From positions 1-7,777 of the forward strand of contig JAUVXN010000055.1 in assembly GCA_030603605.1 (NCBI GenBank): a stretch of DNA of 7,777 nucleotides, read 5' to 3'. A program made the translations under genes and the position numbers. This DNA comes from Dehalococcoidales bacterium (GTDB lineage: Bacteria; Chloroflexota; Dehalococcoidia; Dehalococcoidales; RBG-16-60-22). Positions within the stretch are counted from its first letter, which is position 1, and every line of letters begins with the position of its first letter. Below, piece by piece: positions 5,784 through 7,777 of the stretch. The notes beneath the pieces were generated by a model. The model was not told the origin of the DNA. It was given only the letters and a program-made list of their open reading frames with translations, and did not search any database.

Positions 5784-6074
5784 ATGAAGGTCTTTCCTAA
5801 AGAACGGCTGAATGCCGTAATCGTCTACAGCAGCTTTGCATTTGTCGGGCTGAATGTAGCTGATGCTTGGTTCACAAGACAGCTAATAGGCATGGGGTTT
5901 CGGGAAGCCAATCCTATAGTCACCACCTATGCTAGCAACTTGGTGATCAAAGGGCTACTAGCCTTGGTTATAGTTTGGCTTCTCGTCAGGTTCGGCAAGG
6001 CCAGGCTGTTGCTGATACTTAACTGGTGTATGCTGGCGATAGTCTTATGCAATGGCGTCAGGCTATTATGGTAA
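5784..6074 (+). CDS. DUF5658-like small membrane protein
   Basis: 96 aa with three hydrophobic segments: about 11-30, 50-69 and 73-95. Between the first two is the pattern LNVADAWFTRQLIGMGFREANPI. Its conserved-looking Asp (D27) and EANP (41-44) resemble small DUF5658-type proteins with an LN-x-x-D and E-x-NP signature. The function of that family is not established. The protein is predicted to be in the cytoplasmic membrane. The start ATG directly follows the TAA of the HTH gene, with GGAGAGAG at 5772-5779 as a plausible ribosome-binding site, so the two are likely one transcript. The family assignment is by recognition of the motif, not by search. Confidence 0.65.
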   Translation: MKVFPKERLNAVIVYSSFAFVGLNVADAWFTRQLIGMGFREANPIVTTYASNLVIKGLLALVIVWLLVRFGKARLLLILNWCMLAIVLCNGVRLLW

Positions 6075-6104
6075 GGGGATTATTAGCAAACAAAGGAGGA
6101 CACT

Positions 6105-6248
6105 ATGACAACAGCTTATTGTGTGAAGTGTAACAGAAAGGTAGAAATCAAAAACCCCAGGCAAGTTACGCTCAAAAATAACACGCCAGCAGTCCAGGGT
6201 ATCTGTTCTAGTTGCGGCGCAAAGGTGTTCCGACTGGGGAAAGCCTGA
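6105..6248 (+). CDS. DUF5679-like zinc-ribbon protein
   Basis: 47 aa, beginning MTTAYCVKCNRKVEIKNP and continuing VTLKNNTPAVQGICSSCGAKVFRLGKA. The two CxxC pairs (C6/C9 and C34/C37) form a small zinc ribbon. The order YCVKC, K-V-E-I-x-NP, TLKN, G-x-C-x-x-CG, KVFR matches DUF5679, a family of tiny proteins of unknown function in environmental bacteria, archaea and phages. The start is fixed by AAAGGAGG (6092-6099), 5 nt before ATG. The 15-nt RBS module is shared with the HTH gene at 5646. A nucleic-acid or protein-binding role is only inferred from the fold. Confidence 0.8.
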   Translation: MTTAYCVKCNRKVEIKNPRQVTLKNNTPAVQGICSSCGAKVFRLGKA

Positions 6249-6394
6249 ATATTCGCATGGCGGGCTCTGCCAGGGGAAACAAGGGCTCCAGGAGTTGAGG
6301 AGCAGCTCCCTGGAAATGTGAGACCTCCTCCCGTGTGCTGCCCTTGGTGTAATCGGGCAAGTGGCATCCCGCCGCCAAAATAGGGAGGTGAACT
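6249..6394 (+). promoter_or_regulatory. Structured leader, copy 2, in front of the LuxR-HTH gene
   Basis: This 146-nt noncoding gap contains the second copy of the conserved leader: AGGGGAAA at 6272, CTCCCGTGTG at 6328 and the 35-nt identical block 6348-6382. Its strand and order match copy 1 at 1-101. A CCAGGAG/CTCCCTGG stem (from about 6288) occupies the spacer. The spacer sequence differs from copy 1 although the flanks are conserved, which suggests RNA structure. CGGG (6354-6357), GGC (6363-6365), CCCG (6368-6371) and GCC (6374-6376) are ordered so as to allow an H-type pseudoknot. The ribosome-binding site GGGAGGTGA (6383-6391) follows at once, so folding could affect translation of the gene at 6395. 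I do not recognise a known riboswitch. Confidence 0.5.
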
Positions 6395-6742
6395 ATGGAA
6401 TGTCCAATAGGATTAAATAAGATTCATTGCCAGAATTGCTTCTTCTGGCGCCATGACAAATGTGATTACGATAAAATCATGCAGGAAATGAAACATCGCG
6501 AAATGACACACCCGCTGACGAAGCGTCAAATACAACTTCTGCGATACATTGCGAACGGGAAAACCTATACTGAGATAGGTACAGCCCTGGGTATAGCCCC
6601 ACAGACGATAAAGAACCACATGGTCGTTGTAAAGTTAAAGCTCGGTGCCAAGAACGCAGCTCATGCCACCGCAATAGCCCTACGCTACAGCTTCCTGCCG
6701 CTGAGTGACGTAACAGACCCACGCGAACCAAAAGTTAAGTAG
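6395..6742 (+). CDS. Zinc-binding LuxR-type HTH regulator
   Basis: 115 aa. The N-terminus holds four cysteines (C3, C12, C15, C23) in the pattern C-x8-C-x2-C-x7-C, a probable zinc site. Residues 40-97 form a LuxR/GerE helix-turn-helix (LTKRQIQLLRYIANG, then EIGTALGIAPQTIKNHMVVVKLKLG), which binds DNA. There is no receiver or ligand-binding domain, so any signal would come through the cysteine module. The HTH resembles the C-terminal HTH of the Tas-like protein at 4417-5610, and both genes end at the same AAGTAG-hairpin sequence. GGGAGGTGA sits just upstream of ATG 6395 and fixes the start. It is likely a transcriptional regulator of the island or of its own leader; targets are unknown. Confidence 0.75.
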   Translation: MECPIGLNKIHCQNCFFWRHDKCDYDKIMQEMKHREMTHPLTKRQIQLLRYIANGKTYTEIGTALGIAPQTIKNHMVVVKLKLGAKNAAHATAIALRYSFLPLSDVTDPREPKVK

Positions 6743-6765
6743 TGGCGGGGTTTATCCCCGCCTTA
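6739..6765 (+). repeat. Tail hairpin, copy 3, at the stop codon of the LuxR-HTH gene
   Basis: GTAGTGGCGGGG, TTTAT, CCCCGCCTTA forms a 7-bp stem (6744-6750 with 6756-6762) around a 5-nt loop. TAG at 6740-6742 is the stop codon. It is almost identical to copy 1 (104-130) and close to copy 2 (5607-5632). A ribosome-binding site for the next small gene follows within 10 nt, and no T-run is present. Confidence 0.6.
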
Positions 6766-6769
6766 GTGA

Positions 6770-6874
6770 ATGAAGGAGGCAAAAATCAATGATAAGCCGG
6801 TTGAGAAATGTCCTAAGTGCGGGGCTGCGGTGAAGAAAGTCCCGACTAGCTTTACCTTCCAAAGGAAGCCTTAG
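6770..6874 (+). CDS. Tiny CxxC (zinc-knuckle-like) protein, start uncertain
   Basis: Reading from ATG 6770, the frame gives 34 aa ending PVEKCPKCGAAVKKVPTSFTFQRKP. The CPKCG knuckle followed by a basic stretch is typical of half zinc ribbons and resembles the zinc modules of neighbouring genes. ATG 6770 has no ribosome-binding site. The good one, AAGGAGG (6773-6779), lies inside this frame 5 nt before an in-frame ATC (6785). It is also 9 nt before ATG 6789, which opens a different 14-aa frame (MISRLRNVLSAGLR). So either a rare ATC start is used, or the start has mutated, or the 14-aa frame is the translated one. With a single CxxC, it would need a partner to complete a zinc site. Confidence 0.4.
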   Translation: MKEAKINDKPVEKCPKCGAAVKKVPTSFTFQRKP

Positions 6875-6889
6875 GATAGGAGGTTAGCG

Positions 6890-7363
6890 ATGAACCAAGC
6901 GACGAGGCGAGCACTACAAGAGCTCAAATATCTATACACTCACCAAAAGTTGTCTAGCTATGAAATAGCTGAAAAAACTGGAATTTCACATGTTACTATA
7001 CAGAAACGACTAAGGAAGCTGGGTATCGCTAGGAATCGTAGTGAGGCAACAACCATTTCGGCGCAGAAGCGAAAGCAGGTGAATCCAATAGCATTGGAGA
7101 CAATTAAGCATTTATATCTCTCTGAAAAGTTGTCTACTTATGACATAGCCAGGATAACTGGAATCCCTGTGAGTACTGTGCAGAAAAGTTTAAAAAGGCT
7201 AATTGTTATGAGAACTATTAGTGAAGCATGGATTACGAGGCTGGGGATGGGGAGAGCAGTTACATTCACCTGTAGAATATGCCATAGGACAAAACCAATT
7301 TCAGAGATTGTAAGACATAGAAGCTATTTCCCATTTGTTCATTGCTGTAACAAATGTGCTTGA
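6890..7363 (+). CDS. Tandem-HTH protein with C-terminal zinc site
   Basis: 157 aa. Two homologous 46-residue helix-turn-helix units occupy residues 8-53 and 68-113, offset by exactly 60 residues: KLSSYEIAEKTGISHVTIQKRLRKLGI and KLSTYDIARITGIPVSTVQKSLKRLIV. They resemble the HTH found in resolvases, homing endonucleases and phage proteins. The C-terminus has C128-R-I-C131 and C152/C153-x-x-C156, a likely zinc ribbon similar to those of HNH-type proteins, but I see no HNH catalytic histidines. It is predicted to bind DNA with two adjacent recognition modules. AGGAGGT (6878-6884) before ATG 6890 fixes the start. The gene is visibly richer in A/T codons (AAA, ATA, ACT) than the surface-protein gene, consistent with foreign origin. 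Confidence 0.7.
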   Translation: MNQATRRALQELKYLYTHQKLSSYEIAEKTGISHVTIQKRLRKLGIARNRSEATTISAQKRKQVNPIALETIKHLYLSEKLSTYDIARITGIPVSTVQKSLKRLIVMRTISEAWITRLGMGRAVTFTCRICHRTKPISEIVRHRSYFPFVHCCNKCA

Positions 7364-7392
7364 TATTGGAATAGTTCAGAGGGGTGACGCTT

Positions 7393-7452
7393 ATGAAGAA
7401 GAGGCTCTCAGGAAAGACTGAGATGATGTTTAATAAAAAGGAGGCGAAATGA
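7393..7452 (+). CDS. Possible 19-aa upstream ORF overlapping the next start
   Basis: ATG 7393, preceded by GAGGGG (7379-7384), opens a 19-codon frame (MKKRLSGKTEMMFNKKEAK). Its TGA (7450-7452) overlaps ATG 7449 of the solute-binding protein in an ATGA junction, an arrangement often used for translational coupling. The peptide is basic and unrecognised. The next gene also has its own strong ribosome-binding site, so this ORF may be chance. Confidence 0.3.
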   Translation: MKKRLSGKTEMMFNKKEAK

Positions 7453-7777
7453 GTAAAAGGAAAGGTTTATTAGCTGTAATTGGAATACTGGTATTGCTGC
7501 TCGGTTTGTCCGGTGCAATGATGCAATGTGCTCCTGCAGCGGAAGAGGTAACTCCTCCACCAGAAGAAGGGGAAATAAAGTACGGTGGAACGTTTGATGT
7601 TGGCTGGGTTACGGGAGCTTGCCTGGAGAACTTGCGATGTGGCCAGGACTGGCAATATACAGGGATGGGGTGTGATTTCTGGCAGATGGTCTATGACCAA
7701 TTGTGGATTATGGGACCGGCGCCAGACTACGAGATTTTGCCTATGTTAGCCACCAGTTGGGAATCGGAGGATGGCCA
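7449..7777 (+). CDS. ABC transporter substrate-binding protein, family 5 (5' part only)
   Basis: The first 109 codons are present and the gene runs off the window. Residues 1-26 form a signal sequence (SKRK, then a long hydrophobic core). C27 is a candidate lipid-modified cysteine, but the preceding AMMQ is not a standard lipobox. A P/E-rich linker follows. Then come KYGGTFDVGW, VYDQLWIMGPAPDYEILPMLATSWESEDG, matching the opening of extracellular solute-binding proteins of the peptide/nickel (SBP_bac_5) family: GGT-strand, YDxL, and LAtSW-x-x-x-DG. It would capture an oligopeptide or similar solute at the cell surface for an ABC importer. AAAGGAGG (7437-7444) lies 4 nt before ATG. Two extra cysteines (C58, C64) near the start of the mature domain are unusual. 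Confidence 0.8.
   Translation, partial: MSKRKGLLAVIGILVLLLGLSGAMMQCAPAAEEVTPPPEEGEIKYGGTFDVGWVTGACLENLRCGQDWQYTGMGCDFWQMVYDQLWIMGPAPDYEILPMLATSWESEDG

Noticed and set aside
7340..7370. Promoter for the solute-binding protein gene (TTGCTG, then TATTGG)
   Set aside because: The -10 match is poor and the spacing is short. It is too weak to annotate.

Overview
The window most resembles a contig from an uncultured, probably anaerobic bacterium of the Chloroflexota (Dehalococcoidia-like). This is an inference from gene style: a large acidic, secreted Asp-box surface protein with a C-terminal membrane anchor, small DUF5679-like and DUF5658-like proteins, and a family-5 ABC substrate-binding lipoprotein. 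No rRNA or tRNA is present to settle it. Every gene I can support is on the + strand.

Layout. (1) 1-471 has no convincing protein gene. It holds a structured repeat element (1-130) that recurs near 6272-6382 and 6739-6765, a near-consensus sigma-70 promoter (181-209), and a long structured 5' leader with a 14-codon ORF. (2) 472-3945 encodes a 1157-aa secreted surface protein with Asp-box (BNR-like) motifs, two Fn3-like domains, a C2H2-type zinc finger and a C-terminal membrane anchor. (3) 3974-4004 is a perfect 11-bp hairpin separating that gene from the next region. (4) 4010-4450 is a tandem array of twelve 36-bp units plus a degenerate thirteenth. Each unit has two conserved 10-nt blocks alternating with two variable segments of about 8 nt. 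The last unit contains the start codon of (5) 4417-5610, a 397-aa protein with a coiled coil and the C-terminal (Tnp, Nop-like) half of IS110-family transposases. It lacks the DEDD/RuvC nuclease half and carries an inserted zinc ribbon and two C-terminal helix-turn-helix domains. (6) 5646-7363 is a run of small genes: a MerR/excisionase-type HTH, a DUF5658-like membrane protein, a DUF5679-like zinc ribbon, a zinc/LuxR-HTH protein, a tiny CxxC protein and a tandem-HTH/zinc protein. (7) From 7449 to the window end is the start of an extracellular solute-binding protein.

Main interpretation. The array plus the adjacent nuclease-less Nop/IS110-C-domain protein looks like a TIGR-Tas-type RNA-guided DNA-binding system (tandem interspaced guide RNA array with a Tas protein). 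The 36-bp period, the two short spacers per unit and the IS110/Nop-like partner fit that description. The fusion to a zinc ribbon and LuxR-type HTH, and the array running into the start codon, look like a variant. With no nuclease visible, a binding or regulatory role is more likely than cleavage. The neighbouring small DNA-binding proteins, shared ribosome-binding-site modules and shared 3' hairpins suggest an accessory island, possibly phage- or plasmid-derived, inserted between a surface-protein gene and a transporter locus.
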